Source: Ignavibacteriaceae bacterium (GTDB taxonomy: Bacteria > Bacteroidota > Ignavibacteria > Ignavibacteriales > Ignavibacteriaceae). From it: a stretch of DNA of 64,000 nucleotides. How positions within the stretch are numbered: the first letter of the stretch is position 1; the number at the start of each line of letters is the position of its first letter. The stretch is taken from contig JARLHD010000395.1 of the NCBI GenBank assembly GCA_031292435.1, forward strand, positions 35,045 through 99,044, in the 5' to 3' direction. The notes beneath the pieces were generated by a model, which did no database searches, had not been told where the DNA came from, and saw nothing but the letters and a program-made list of their open reading frames with translations. The position numbers and the translations under genes were made by a program. This document shows, one piece after another, positions 56,117 to 64,000 of this stretch.

Positions 56117-56506
56117 TTATAAACCTGAAGACTTGACTTTTTCATCCTGATATTTGCTTGGACATTTAGTTAAAATATCCCTTGCATGAAAATAACCATC
56201 TTTATATTCACCCGTAACTACTACACTTTTGGCAGATTCAAAATTATTCGGAATGGAGCCATAGTAAACAACTTTCATTTCATTGCCAGTTTCATCCTTC
56301 ATGAAAAATGAGAAGGTTCTATTCACTTTATCAAATTCATAGTTTTTAGACTTTACCCAACTGCCGGTAGCTTTGCAGACCTTATCTTTCGACATAACAT
56401 TCTGAAAATTACTTTCATACTGAATATTACTCTGTGTAAACAAGTACACCATAATTGCCAGAAATATTGTAATAATAATGCCACCGAATATATATTTATT
56501 TTTCAT
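56117..56506 (-). CDS. ccmE: haem chaperone CcmE, CxxxY variant
   Basis: A 129-aa periplasmic haem chaperone with an N-terminal anchor (KYIFGGIIITIFLAIMVYLF) and an OB-fold beta domain (VCKATGSWVKSKNYEFDKVN; TFSFFMKDETGNEMKVVYYG; SVVVTGEYKDGYFHARDILT). The haem-binding segment reads LTKCPSKYQDE: residue 115 is Cys in place of the usual His, with Tyr119 kept (CxxxY instead of HxxxY). This CcmE variant is known from archaea and some deltaproteobacteria, where it goes with the loss of CcmG and CcmH. It lies 31 bp after the small ccmD. Confidence 0.93.
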   Translation of the reverse strand: MKNKYIFGGIIITIFLAIMVYLFTQSNIQYESNFQNVMSKDKVCKATGSWVKSKNYEFDKVNRTFSFFMKDETGNEMKVVYYGSIPNNFESAKSVVVTGEYKDGYFHARDILTKCPSKYQDEKVKSSGL

Positions 56507-56537
56507 TCACTCTTTCCTATAATAATTAAATTCAATC

Positions 56538-56696
56538 TTATTGCCAGTCCTTACTATTTTTAAACTCTTTTTCCACATTTTTAATTCGTTTATCAAGGTT
56601 GAACAAATAGAAAAAGATTCCAGTCCATACTATAAGTACAATTATCATTACTATATATATAGCATTATTCTGAAGAAACTGGTATAGTGATTCCAC
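56538..56696 (-). CDS. ccmD: CcmD-like small membrane protein
   Basis: A 52-aa protein that short-ORF filters would miss. It starts with GTG at 56696, two bases after the ccmC stop, and ends before ccmE. Sequence features: one membrane span (AIYIVMIIVLIVWTGIFFYL) followed by a positively charged tail (FNLDKRIKNVEKEF), ending KNSKDWQ. This is the CcmD plan: a short single-span protein with a basic cytoplasmic tail that stabilises CcmC and CcmE in the haem-transfer complex. Order ccmC-ccmD-ccmE confirms it. Confidence 0.85.
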   Translation of the reverse strand: MESLYQFLQNNAIYIVMIIVLIVWTGIFFYLFNLDKRIKNVEKEFKNSKDWQ

Positions 56697-56698
56697 AA

Positions 56699-57403
56699 TT
56701 ATCCTTTTGTATATATTTTATTGATTTTATCTTTAAATATTAGTGATTTATACCCGAGATTCCACATCCAAAAATATAGTATTGTAAATGCGGTTAAAGA
56801 AAGGAAAAATATCAACTGCATATTTCCATTCATCTTAAAATTAACAATCGGACCGGCGTTAGTATCATCAGCAGAACCAGGATGCAGTCCTTTCATTATC
56901 CTTGGCATAATAAATATGAAAAAAGGAACGGTCAAAAATGCGATTATAGAGTAAACTGCTGAAAGCGTAGCTCTTTTTTCTTCAGATTCAATAGAGGAGC
57001 GGAGTGCAAACCAGGCACCATATATTAGAAGAAGAGCAAAAATACTTGTTTGTCTTGGATCCCAGCTCCAATATGAGCCCCATGCAAATTTAGCCCAAAC
57101 TGCACCTGTAATAGTTGCTAAAATACAAAATATGATTCCTAACTGGGCTGCAGCATAGCTTTTTGCATCGTCGTTTAAATTCTTTCTTGCCAAATACCTA
57201 ATGCTGAAAATTGTAGACATAAGAAACGCTACAACAGTAAGCCAGGCAGTCGGTACATGGAAAAAAATAATTTTAGCATTCTGTTCCAACCCTTTGATCA
57301 AAGGAAACTCATACCAATGCGTTGGATTTTCAACAATGGGAAAGGCGATTCCCGCTACCGAAACAAAACTCAAAAGTAAGAATAGAAATATCTTCCAGGC
57401 CAT
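56699..57403 (-). CDS. ccmC: haem exporter/transfer protein CcmC
   Basis: A 234-aa six-span membrane protein that loads haem onto CcmE. The WWD motif is WAKFAWGSYWSWDPRQTSIFALLLI, with flanking His in FFHVPTAWLTVV and, further on, FIMPRIMKGLHPGS. The length and order match CcmC. It sits 31 bp after ccmB and directly before ccmD. Confidence 0.94.
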   Translation of the reverse strand: MAWKIFLFLLLSFVSVAGIAFPIVENPTHWYEFPLIKGLEQNAKIIFFHVPTAWLTVVAFLMSTIFSIRYLARKNLNDDAKSYAAAQLGIIFCILATITGAVWAKFAWGSYWSWDPRQTSIFALLLIYGAWFALRSSIESEEKRATLSAVYSIIAFLTVPFFIFIMPRIMKGLHPGSADDTNAGPIVNFKMNGNMQLIFFLSLTAFTILYFWMWNLGYKSLIFKDKINKIYTKG

Positions 57404-57434
57404 AGTATATTTATCAAATTATAGTTATTAAAAT

Positions 57435-58100
57435 TTAATCTTTCCAGACAAAATCAAACAGCATGTAAGAAGCAGAGAGCATAATCACATCATAACAGGC
57501 GACCATTGCTAATTCGAATAGAGATTGATCAAATGATGTGCCATCAAGCGAATTCAAAGTTAAATGAACAAGCAATAAAATCAAAGGCAAAAGAATAGGA
57601 AATGATAGTACGGGATATAGCGTACCTTTTGAACCAGCTTTGGCTATAATCGCTGCTATAATTGTAGATGATATAGCTAATCCTATATTTCCAAGTAAAA
57701 AAGTAACCAAAAAAAGCAGGAAATTCTTGATTACGAATGCATCAAACATAGCAGAATAAAGCAAAGCAATTACAATATTCATCACAAAAACCAGGATCAG
57801 ATTAAATAATAATTTTCCTGAAAAAACAGTTGATGGAGAGGCAATTAGTTGAAGAGTCATAGTTGTTCCCCTCTCTTCCTCAGATACGAAGGCACGTGAT
57901 AAACCTGACATAGCAGAAAAAAATATTACAACCCAAAGAAGACCACCGGTTAAACTCTGCGATATTTTCTCATTTCCAATCGAAAACAATATTACACTAA
58001 TAGCAACTATAATAAACATTATCAATGCATTAACAGCATACCTTGTTCTCAACTCGGAATGGAAATCCTTTTTAAATAACGCAAAGGCTTTTATATTCAT
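57435..58100 (-). CDS. ccmB: haem exporter protein B
   Basis: A 221-aa membrane protein with six spans, the membrane partner of CcmA in the CcmAB ABC complex that drives release of haem-loaded CcmE. Typical segments: ALFKKDFHSELRTRYAVNAL, SRAFVSEEERGTTMTLQLI (cytoplasmic loop with the conserved EER) and FPILLPLILLLVHLTLNSL. It overlaps ccmA by 4 bp (ATGA). Confidence 0.93.
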   Translation of the reverse strand: MNIKAFALFKKDFHSELRTRYAVNALIMFIIVAISVILFSIGNEKISQSLTGGLLWVVIFFSAMSGLSRAFVSEEERGTTMTLQLIASPSTVFSGKLLFNLILVFVMNIVIALLYSAMFDAFVIKNFLLFLVTFLLGNIGLAISSTIIAAIIAKAGSKGTLYPVLSFPILLPLILLLVHLTLNSLDGTSFDQSLFELAMVACYDVIMLSASYMLFDFVWKD

Positions 58101-58768
58101 TTAGTTATTTCCCCTGCCGCTGGAACTGAGTTATAAGGATTTTTATATTTTTCTAATTGAATAAGACTTGAACATATTTCAAGATCTGATTCTTCATTCG
58201 AGGCAATTATAATTATCGATGTACCGGATTCTTTTTTCAAAATTGAATAAACTTTTTCTTTACCTTCCGCATCAAGGTTTGATGTAGGTTCATCAAGCAA
58301 TAAAAGATGGGGGGAATGCATCAAAGCAAAAATAAATTTTAGTCTTTGTTTCATACCTGAAGAATATGTTTTTACAAGATCATCCTTTCTATTTAATAAC
58401 AAAAAACTGTCCAAAAGATAGTTAATCTTATCCTTATCAAAAGGAACGTTCCGGATCTTAGAGAAATAGTTCAGGTTCTCCCATGCGGAAAACTCATCAT
58501 ATAACATCAGGTATGGAGAAACAAATCCGATATAGTTATGCAGTTTTTCAGGAATGATAGATTTTTCATTATAATTATGTATTATCCTTCCTGAAGAAGG
58601 AGAGGTTAAACCGGAAATAATCTTAATCAGTGTGGATTTACCCGATCCATTTGGTCCCGAAATACCAAATATGCCACTATTATTAAAATTGAAATTTATA
58701 TTATTAAAAATAAGTCTTCTGCCGAAGACCTTATTTAAGGCGATAGCTTCAACTGAATAATTACTCAT
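58097..58768 (-). CDS. ccmA: haem exporter ATP-binding protein CcmA
   Basis: A 223-aa ABC ATPase with Walker A SGPNGSGKSTLIK, signature TYSSGMKQRLKFIFAL (SSGMKQR) and Walker B LLLLDEPTSNLDAEG, the switch region IIIASNEESD lacking the usual His. It is the first gene of ccmABCDEF. Its start overlaps the metalloprotease gene by 8 bp, so the ccm genes are transcribed from further upstream. Confidence 0.9.
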   Translation of the reverse strand: MSNYSVEAIALNKVFGRRLIFNNINFNFNNSGIFGISGPNGSGKSTLIKIISGLTSPSSGRIIHNYNEKSIIPEKLHNYIGFVSPYLMLYDEFSAWENLNYFSKIRNVPFDKDKINYLLDSFLLLNRKDDLVKTYSSGMKQRLKFIFALMHSPHLLLLDEPTSNLDAEGKEKVYSILKKESGTSIIIIASNEESDLEICSSLIQLEKYKNPYNSVPAAGEITK

Positions 58769-60458
58769 TAAAAATTACTACTTTACCTTTTTTTAAGGTA
58801 TCTCCTGATTTAACAACATAAATGTACACTCCTGAAGATAATTTTTGATTATTATTATCTCTTCCATTCCACATTATTACCGGTTTTACTTTATCCAGTT
58901 TAATTAAGGAAACGGTTGAAGAATAGATCAATTTCATACTAATCGAATAAATATTAAGGATATATTCTCCCGTAGTGTTTGGATCAACAGGGAAATAAAG
59001 AACAGAATATGAATAATTAAATGGAGATGGAAACGGGAAATCAGCATTATGATTAAATAAAGTAGAGGAACCTAGCCAGGTATCATTTAATATTTCCGAA
59101 TTTAGCCAGAACGATCCAGACGTATTTAATTTTGAATAATATTTATCAACCAGATTGGTAGTCCCCGATACATTATAATTATATAACAAATATTGAAAAT
59201 TAAATGTTGATGAGTAATCATTGACTGCGGCTTCATAATCGGAATTTGTAATAACAGAAATAAGATTGTCTGCATTTGCAGAAAGTTGAATTGATATTTT
59301 TAAGAAATTATTTGAAACAGGGTTATTAATACCGTTAACAGGAACAAAGGGTGGAAACTGTAATATATTAGAAATTGGAAATGATATTAAGGGATAATTT
59401 ACGGCTTCAGGAAAATAATTTCCCTGATGTGCATGGTTATTAGTAAAATAAACCCAGATTCCGAATTCATTAAGAACCTGACTAAATGAAGCGCCGTTTT
59501 CGACGACACTTTGGTTTATTGATTCTATTGCTCTCATCTGTGGCATCAATTCCCACTGTCTTTTAATTATATCGTAATCGAATTTTTTTTGAAGGTAGAT
59601 ATTCCATATAGCAATATCGTATCCATCTCCTCCACCTACATCATTACTAGCTAAAGATCTTACGGGATTATCAAAATAATGGGGCATATAATAATAATAA
59701 TCATGAATTGAGGGATACACAAAATGTTCAAATGAAGTTGAAGTTAATTCGTGAAACCATGCATCAGCATCCCGATAAATATAGTTTCCCACCTGGATTC
59801 CGTGATGGAATTCATGAGCAACAGTTACACGAACAGCATAAATGCCCGTAGTTGGAAAACCAGTAAAATTATTATTTAATTCCATATAACTGGGACCTTT
59901 TGAACTATCAAACTGAGTATCCCCGTAATAGTTAACCAAATCTTCAATATAAATATCATATTTATTATCACCTCCGGCAGAATCGTCCGGAGGAGGAGGA
60001 GGATAGTGAAGATAATTTATTTCGAAGTTATAAGCTGAGTCAGCCGCAATTGCTACAGAATCAAGATACATATTAAAAAGAACCTGATCAGAAAGATGAA
60101 GAGAAGTATCAGAAACTTTTGCATAGTTGGGTGTATTTATTCCGGTTGTATCATAATGAATTCTGAAGAAGCCTGAAGGAGATACAAGGCTTGTTTGCAG
60201 TACGGGGCGTGTAAGTAAAGGTTTCAGGATCTGCTGCTGATCATTATTAAATTCATTAAAATGATGTCTGACTGAATAGATAAAAGTAACTCCGCATTTA
60301 ACCGGTTCCAATTTAATATCTAAAGTTTTTGTTATATTATTATTTTTATACTTAATAAAATCATTAAAAAGCTTATCAAGCTGTTCTTTTTGCATAGTCT
60401 GAGGAAACAGACTTATTGTCTCCATAAAAAAGAGCATTATTACAACATATTTTATCAT
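58761..60458 (-). CDS. secreted zinc metalloprotease-like protein (MXAN_6640-like) with T9SS-type C-terminus
   Basis: A 565-aa secreted protein: signal peptide (IKYVVIMLFFMETISLFPQ), a propeptide-like region, then a metalloprotease domain with VTVAHEFHHGIQVGNY (HExxH) followed by AWFHELTSTSFEHFVYPSIHDY, which supplies a further acidic ligand region, matching proteins described as MXAN_6640-family putative metalloproteases. The C-terminal segment (VKPVIMWNGRDNNNQKLSSG, then VYIYVVKSG) is a T9SS sorting-like domain, shorter and less typical than in the arylsulfotransferase proteins. It overlaps ccmA by 8 bp and the FG-GAP gene by 4 bp. Confidence 0.8.
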   Translation of the reverse strand: MIKYVVIMLFFMETISLFPQTMQKEQLDKLFNDFIKYKNNNITKTLDIKLEPVKCGVTFIYSVRHHFNEFNNDQQQILKPLLTRPVLQTSLVSPSGFFRIHYDTTGINTPNYAKVSDTSLHLSDQVLFNMYLDSVAIAADSAYNFEINYLHYPPPPPDDSAGGDNKYDIYIEDLVNYYGDTQFDSSKGPSYMELNNNFTGFPTTGIYAVRVTVAHEFHHGIQVGNYIYRDADAWFHELTSTSFEHFVYPSIHDYYYYMPHYFDNPVRSLASNDVGGGDGYDIAIWNIYLQKKFDYDIIKRQWELMPQMRAIESINQSVVENGASFSQVLNEFGIWVYFTNNHAHQGNYFPEAVNYPLISFPISNILQFPPFVPVNGINNPVSNNFLKISIQLSANADNLISVITNSDYEAAVNDYSSTFNFQYLLYNYNVSGTTNLVDKYYSKLNTSGSFWLNSEILNDTWLGSSTLFNHNADFPFPSPFNYSYSVLYFPVDPNTTGEYILNIYSISMKLIYSSTVSLIKLDKVKPVIMWNGRDNNNQKLSSGVYIYVVKSGDTLKKGKVVIFNE

Positions 60459-62545
60459 TGTATCTGCTTAACCGTTATACAATTTTCCTTTTTATTTGAA
60501 TAGACAAGATTGAAATTTCTCATATCCATATTCTTAATGAAATAATCCCCGGCATTTTGAATATCGCAGACGGGACTAATAATAATATTTTCCCCCTTAT
60601 TCAGGAGTTCAATTTTCCTAAGTTTACTATCAGTATCAGAATAAAAGAATATCCTATCGGTTCCCCTAAAATTAGAGGCGTTTACATAAAACGAATTCTG
60701 ATCGGCATCCTTTAGTTCTTCAATAACTTCTTTTTTATTAAATGTATAAACATTATTGTCTGACAATGTAATAGTTTGATATAATCCCGGAGCATGAATT
60801 AAATTAAAACATGCATTTTTATTAGAGAAATAATCACCTTTCAAGGATACGATGCTATAATCCTTCTTTATTTTAACCGAATATTTTATATATGGTTTCT
60901 CTAAATTGTTATTAAAAGAAGCCTTATATAAAATTAGTGAATCGCCACTACTCTGCCAAAAATAGAAACCCGCCGAATTTTTATTTCCTTTTGATACATT
61001 TATTACATTATCCGCAATAGTATAATAACTATTTAAATAATTTACTGATATTGAATTAAATACAGTCATACTTAGTTTTTCATTTTCCAATTGAACTACA
61101 AAAAGTTTTACTTCAGCGGGGTCTTTATGTTCTGTCCCTATATCTACAATATTTTTAGGTACATAGAAAGAATTTTTTGCGAATGAGGATTTTATAAAAT
61201 CTACTTTAACTGATTCAATCAATTTCTTTCCTTTAGAATAACAATAAAATGTTACTTTATTCTTTTCCAGATAATCCGGATATATTTTTGATTCATTTCC
61301 AATTAAAGGGATAGAGTAATATAACGAGGGAATACCGGATATATTCCTTAAAATCAAATTGAGGTTATTTTCAGTATTATCGATAAAGCAAATATCCGGG
61401 ATTCCATCTTTATTATGGTCAAAGTAATTTAATCCTTGTTGTTCACTTCCTAAAGCGATACTAAATTCTTCAGCGACTGAAGTAAAACTTGAGATTAAAT
61501 AAAGACTGCCGTGTTCATTAATCACGGCTATTCCATTTATGAATTTACTATAAAAAGGAATCAAGTCCATACTTCCCTGTTTCCTGAAATAAATTACCTC
61601 AGGATAAAAATCCCGGTTATCCTTACCGAAGAGAACAGATAAAATACCAAGACTTGTATCAAGGTAGGCAATATCCATTCTGCCGTCCTTATTAAAGTCG
61701 CCTATTATAATTTTATCAGGATTATACTTTGTCTTAATATTCTTAACAAAATCAAATGATGAATTAAAACTAGCATATAGTATTTCAATTGAATTTTGTT
61801 TTGCTATGATGATGTCTTCAAAAGAATCCAGATCCAAATCGAAAGTCCTTAACGTATTTATGTTTTCTGTGACTGGTATTGATCTTACTTTATTGAATTT
61901 TCCATTTCCAATGTTATGAAACAAATCGAGGTTTAGTGAAGCGAGATTAAATGCTACAATATCAGGAAATCCATCCCGGCTTAAATCAACAAACTGGGAA
62001 TAAGAATAGGCAGAATTCGATGCAATCTGCGTTTCCTTTAATTTCTTATTCTGAGTGGTTAATATTGAAAGACCGTCAAATGATTTCCCTGATATTAAGT
62101 ATCCTATTTCAGATTTGCCATTTATATCTGCCACGCTAATGTTTTCGGGATAAGATTTTAATTTTATTTCATTAGTTAAGACAGGTTTACCATTTTTAGC
62201 AAAAGAAACCAAACCTGCGTTCATCCTTTTCCTTGAACAACAAATATATCCAGTTACAATATTATTTTTATCCACAACATTCTTAATCAGGGAAATTTCA
62301 GATTGAAGTTTATATTTATGTGGAGAAGAGAAACTAATGGATTGATTTCCATCCAATGCTTCAATGTTTTTTTGTGACGGGTTATAAAGAATCAGGTCTG
62401 TATAAGAATCATCGTTATAATTCAGTGCGAACAGATTGGTGTAACCGGAGTCAGTATCAAACCGGTTATATTTACAGAAACCATTAATTGGGACTTGTGA
62501 AAAAGACTCAATAGAAAAGATTAAAAGAGCAGCAAATATTTTAAT
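60455..62545 (-). CDS. FG-GAP/VCBS repeat secreted protein; start codon probably ATT
   Basis: A secreted repeat protein with several calcium-binding-like FG-GAP motifs: FALNYNDDSYTDLILYN, FVDLSRDGFPDIVAFN, GDFNKDGRMDIAYLD and FDHNKDGIPDICFID. FG-GAP blades form beta-propellers with Asp-rich Ca sites. The open frame reaches back to an ATG at 62662 inside the thioesterase gene, but a good signal peptide (MKIFAALLIFSIESFSQ if read as Met) starts at an ATT codon at 62545, one base after the thioesterase stop. An ATT start is rare, so the alternative is a distant ATG or TTG. No T9SS sorting domain is seen. Confidence 0.75.
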   Translation of the reverse strand: MKIFAALLIFSIESFSQVPINGFCKYNRFDTDSGYTNLFALNYNDDSYTDLILYNPSQKNIEALDGNQSISFSSPHKYKLQSEISLIKNVVDKNNIVTGYICCSRKRMNAGLVSFAKNGKPVLTNEIKLKSYPENISVADINGKSEIGYLISGKSFDGLSILTTQNKKLKETQIASNSAYSYSQFVDLSRDGFPDIVAFNLASLNLDLFHNIGNGKFNKVRSIPVTENINTLRTFDLDLDSFEDIIIAKQNSIEILYASFNSSFDFVKNIKTKYNPDKIIIGDFNKDGRMDIAYLDTSLGILSVLFGKDNRDFYPEVIYFRKQGSMDLIPFYSKFINGIAVINEHGSLYLISSFTSVAEEFSIALGSEQQGLNYFDHNKDGIPDICFIDNTENNLNLILRNISGIPSLYYSIPLIGNESKIYPDYLEKNKVTFYCYSKGKKLIESVKVDFIKSSFAKNSFYVPKNIVDIGTEHKDPAEVKLFVVQLENEKLSMTVFNSISVNYLNSYYTIADNVINVSKGNKNSAGFYFWQSSGDSLILYKASFNNNLEKPYIKYSVKIKKDYSIVSLKGDYFSNKNACFNLIHAPGLYQTITLSDNNVYTFNKKEVIEELKDADQNSFYVNASNFRGTDRIFFYSDTDSKLRKIELLNKGENIIISPVCDIQNAGDYFIKNMDMRNFNLVYSNKKENCITVKQIQ

Positions 62546-62546
62546 G

Positions 62547-63020
62547 CTATATATTTCTATTCTTGAGCCTGGTTTTTCTTCGCTGCAGTGCGTCAGCAAA
62601 TCTTCTCTTTTCGTCTTTTGTATCAGGAATTGCTTCAATAGCTTTAACGGGTCTACCTTCATTATCTACACAAACAAATGTTAAATAAGCAGTGTTGGTA
62701 TGAACTCTTTTGCCTTCAAGATAATTTTCAGAAAAGACTTTTACTCCAATTTCCATTGATGTATTGAAAACTCTGTTTACAGAAGACATCAGGGTTACAG
62801 GGTCACCCAGACTTATTGGATGATGAAAATCTATTCTGTCGACTGAAGCAGTCACACAAACCCTTTGATTATGCCTGCCGGCGGACATTGCTGCACAGAT
62901 ATCAATCCAATGCATCAATTGACCTCCCAGGAGTTTTCCCAACTGGTTTGTATGATGAGGAAGTACCAGTTCAGTCATTATAGTAACAGAACTGCTTACT
63001 TTTTTAGGTTGTAAGCTCAT
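62547..63020 (-). CDS. acyl-CoA thioesterase (hot-dog fold)
   Basis: A 157-aa hot-dog thioesterase of the cytosolic acyl-CoA hydrolase type. Seen: MTELVLPHHTNQLGKLLGGQLMHWIDICAAMSAGRH (Asn and the catalytic Asp in the GGQLMHWID helix), VDRIDFHHPISLGDPV and NTAYLTFVCVDNEGRP. It hydrolyses acyl-CoA; chain preference unknown. It overlaps bamD by 4 bp (ATGA) and precedes the FG-GAP gene. Confidence 0.92.
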   Translation of the reverse strand: MSLQPKKVSSSVTIMTELVLPHHTNQLGKLLGGQLMHWIDICAAMSAGRHNQRVCVTASVDRIDFHHPISLGDPVTLMSSVNRVFNTSMEIGVKVFSENYLEGKRVHTNTAYLTFVCVDNEGRPVKAIEAIPDTKDEKRRFADALQRRKTRLKNRNI

Positions 63021-63778
63021 CTGGAGGCGGACATTTCGAGACTATTTTTAAGGTCCTGCATGTCTTTAAAGTGATTGTCAGTAGGATATCTAAGTAAAAA
63101 TTTATTTGCCTCAATCAATGCATCACTTTTTTTATCCATACTTATCAAAAGTTGAGTTTTATCGTACATTGCCAAAGGGGCATATTTAGAATCATGATAT
63201 ATTTCAACAACATTATCATAGTATTGCAAAGCAGCGCGGTAATATTCAAGCTTGGAATAAATATATGCTGAGTTATACTCTTTATGAGCTAGTTTCTCAT
63301 TTAGTTCTTTTATTTTAGTCTCAGCTTCACTAACCTTATCACCAGTGGGAAAGAAATCGATATAGGATTGAAATTCCTTTATCGCACTTCGTGTATATTT
63401 CTGATCGAGAGTAAAGTTAGGCGATAACCGGTAATAACAATCAGCCAGCATATACTGAGATTCAGCTATCAACTTACTAGCCGGCATATTTTTTATCAGT
63501 TTACTAAATTCATACGCACCAAGGATATACTCTCTTCTTTTATATCTTGACAAACCGGTATAATACTGAGCAGTGTCAACAATCGAATTACCCGGATATT
63601 GCAATACGATTGAAGAAAATTCATTAACAGACTGTTCATAATCTTCATCATTATAAAGTTTAATCGCATAAGCAAGCCGGTTTTCGGGGGGCATATTTGT
63701 TGTATCAACAGTACTTCCGCAACCCCAGATAACCAAAGAAAATAGAATAAGAATAAATATGTTCTTCATTTTTGTCAT
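63017..63778 (-). CDS. bamD: outer membrane assembly lipoprotein BamD
   Basis: A 253-aa lipoprotein with signal peptide and lipobox-like VIWGC (Cys about 20), and five TPR-like repeats (YNDEDYEQSVNEFSSIVLQYPG; AQYYTGLSRYKRREYILGAYEF; SQYMLADCYYRLSPNFTLDQ; YYDNVVEIYHDSKYAP; LIEANKFLLRYPTDNHF). BamD is the essential partner of BamA in outer-membrane protein insertion. The ATG at 63778 and the Met at 63769 are both possible. No bamA is adjacent; the Omp85 gene at 27 kb is TamA-like. Confidence 0.9.
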   Translation of the reverse strand: MTKMKNIFILILFSLVIWGCGSTVDTTNMPPENRLAYAIKLYNDEDYEQSVNEFSSIVLQYPGNSIVDTAQYYTGLSRYKRREYILGAYEFSKLIKNMPASKLIAESQYMLADCYYRLSPNFTLDQKYTRSAIKEFQSYIDFFPTGDKVSEAETKIKELNEKLAHKEYNSAYIYSKLEYYRAALQYYDNVVEIYHDSKYAPLAMYDKTQLLISMDKKSDALIEANKFLLRYPTDNHFKDMQDLKNSLEMSASR

Positions 63779-63845
63779 TTTTTGAAAAATAATCTACAAT
63801 AATAAATAAATTAAGTAAGGCTTCAAAGGGAAAAGAGCAGACATT

Positions 63846-64000
63846 TCATTTACTACGCACTGTAAAAAAAAGAATAACAGCAGCAGCAGCGGTGCCCAAA
63901 GCAGCAATAGGTTCAAATAAACCGGAAAAGAAAGGTTCAGGAGGAAGAGTCGCGCTAGTGAATTTAAAGGATATATTCTCAATACTTTTAATTTCATCTG
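63846..64000 (-). CDS. C-terminal fragment of an unknown single-span membrane protein (5' end outside window)
   Basis: The minus-strand frame ending at the TGA 63848-63846 gives 50 residues: DEIKSIENISFKFTSATLPPEP, then the hydrophobic GLFEPIAALGTAAAAVILFF and the basic end TVRSK. It looks like the end of an exported or inner-membrane protein whose last helix anchors it, with a conserved-looking LPPEPFF motif ahead of the helix. Function unknown. It lies 67 bp upstream of bamD on the same strand and may start that operon. A longer open frame on the same strand here is in another frame and looks like a shadow. Confidence 0.6.
   Translation of the reverse strand, partial: DEIKSIENISFKFTSATLPPEPFFSGLFEPIAALGTAAAAVILFFTVRSK

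Noticed and set aside
56112-56126. AGGTTT-tat-AAACCT hairpin at the ccmE stop
   Set aside because: Overlaps the stop codon itself, is AT-rich and has no T-run; not convincing as a terminator.
63794-63997. 67-codon hydrophobic ORF on the minus strand at the right edge
   Set aside because: Leu-rich frame across the stretch where another frame gives a better protein end (positions 63846-64000, with PPEP and a tidy helix). The other frame was preferred.
1-64000. CRISPR arrays, insertion sequences, phage genes, tRNA or rRNA
   Set aside because: No spaced repeat arrays, transposase or integrase motifs, or structural RNA signatures were found by eye. The 11-bp repeats lack spacers and are not CRISPR.

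Overview
The window is AT-rich and carries about 50 protein-coding genes. I see no rRNA, tRNA, CRISPR array, insertion sequence or prophage. The gene content suggests a Gram-negative bacterium of the Bacteroidota/Chlorobiota/Ignavibacteriota group, most likely Ignavibacteriota. The reasons are a type IX secretion (T9SS) regulator PorX beside the giant translocon SprA, secreted proteins ending in the NYPNPFNPxTxI-type T9SS sorting domain, a GWxTD-domain protein, and outer-membrane biogenesis genes (a TamA/BamA-like barrel, BamD, LptE). Many genes have visible Shine-Dalgarno sequences, which fits Ignavibacteriota better than Bacteroidia. The taxonomic placement is inference.

Layout. (1) 1-8 kb, minus strand: truncated porX downstream of sprA. 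(2) 8-16.5 kb: citrate synthase (minus), an unknown membrane protein (plus), a YIP1-family protein (minus), then a plus-strand group: tryptophanase, an unknown protein, AmmeMemoRadiSam proteins A and B, a DUF2520 Rossmann protein and a 91-aa unknown. (3) 16.5-36.5 kb, almost all minus: fructose-1,6-bisphosphatase, a heterodimeric ABC exporter, serS and leuS, then a tightly packed housekeeping and envelope group (yraN, rnhB, a UbiA prenyltransferase, a TamA-like barrel, a PfkB kinase, GWxTD, rimO, cdsA, a zinc-ribbon protein, a CPBP protease) and a DUF3857/transglutaminase lipoprotein. (4) 36.9-44.5 kb: a surface/periplasmic island with two PAP2 phosphatase paralogues flanking two tandem arylsulfotransferase-like T9SS cargo proteins and an unrecognised protein made of a duplicated ~78-aa domain. 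(5) 44.9-64 kb, minus: DUF3108, a GT9 glycosyltransferase, a 3-methyladenine DNA glycosylase with an unusual insertion, TPR, GT2, lptE, a sigma-54 activator, SPOR, miaB, a complete ccmABCDEF cytochrome c maturation set, a T9SS-type metalloprotease, an FG-GAP protein, an acyl-CoA thioesterase, bamD and the C-terminus of an unknown membrane protein.

Themes. The window links T9SS machinery (PorX, SprA) with several of its probable cargo proteins. The ccm operon is a non-canonical System I: CcmE has Cys-x-x-x-Tyr in place of the haem-binding His-x-x-x-Tyr, and no ccmG or ccmH is present locally. Two intergenic regions carry related 11-bp-period direct repeats (near 25.13-25.17 kb and 44.69-44.73 kb) that no gene explains.
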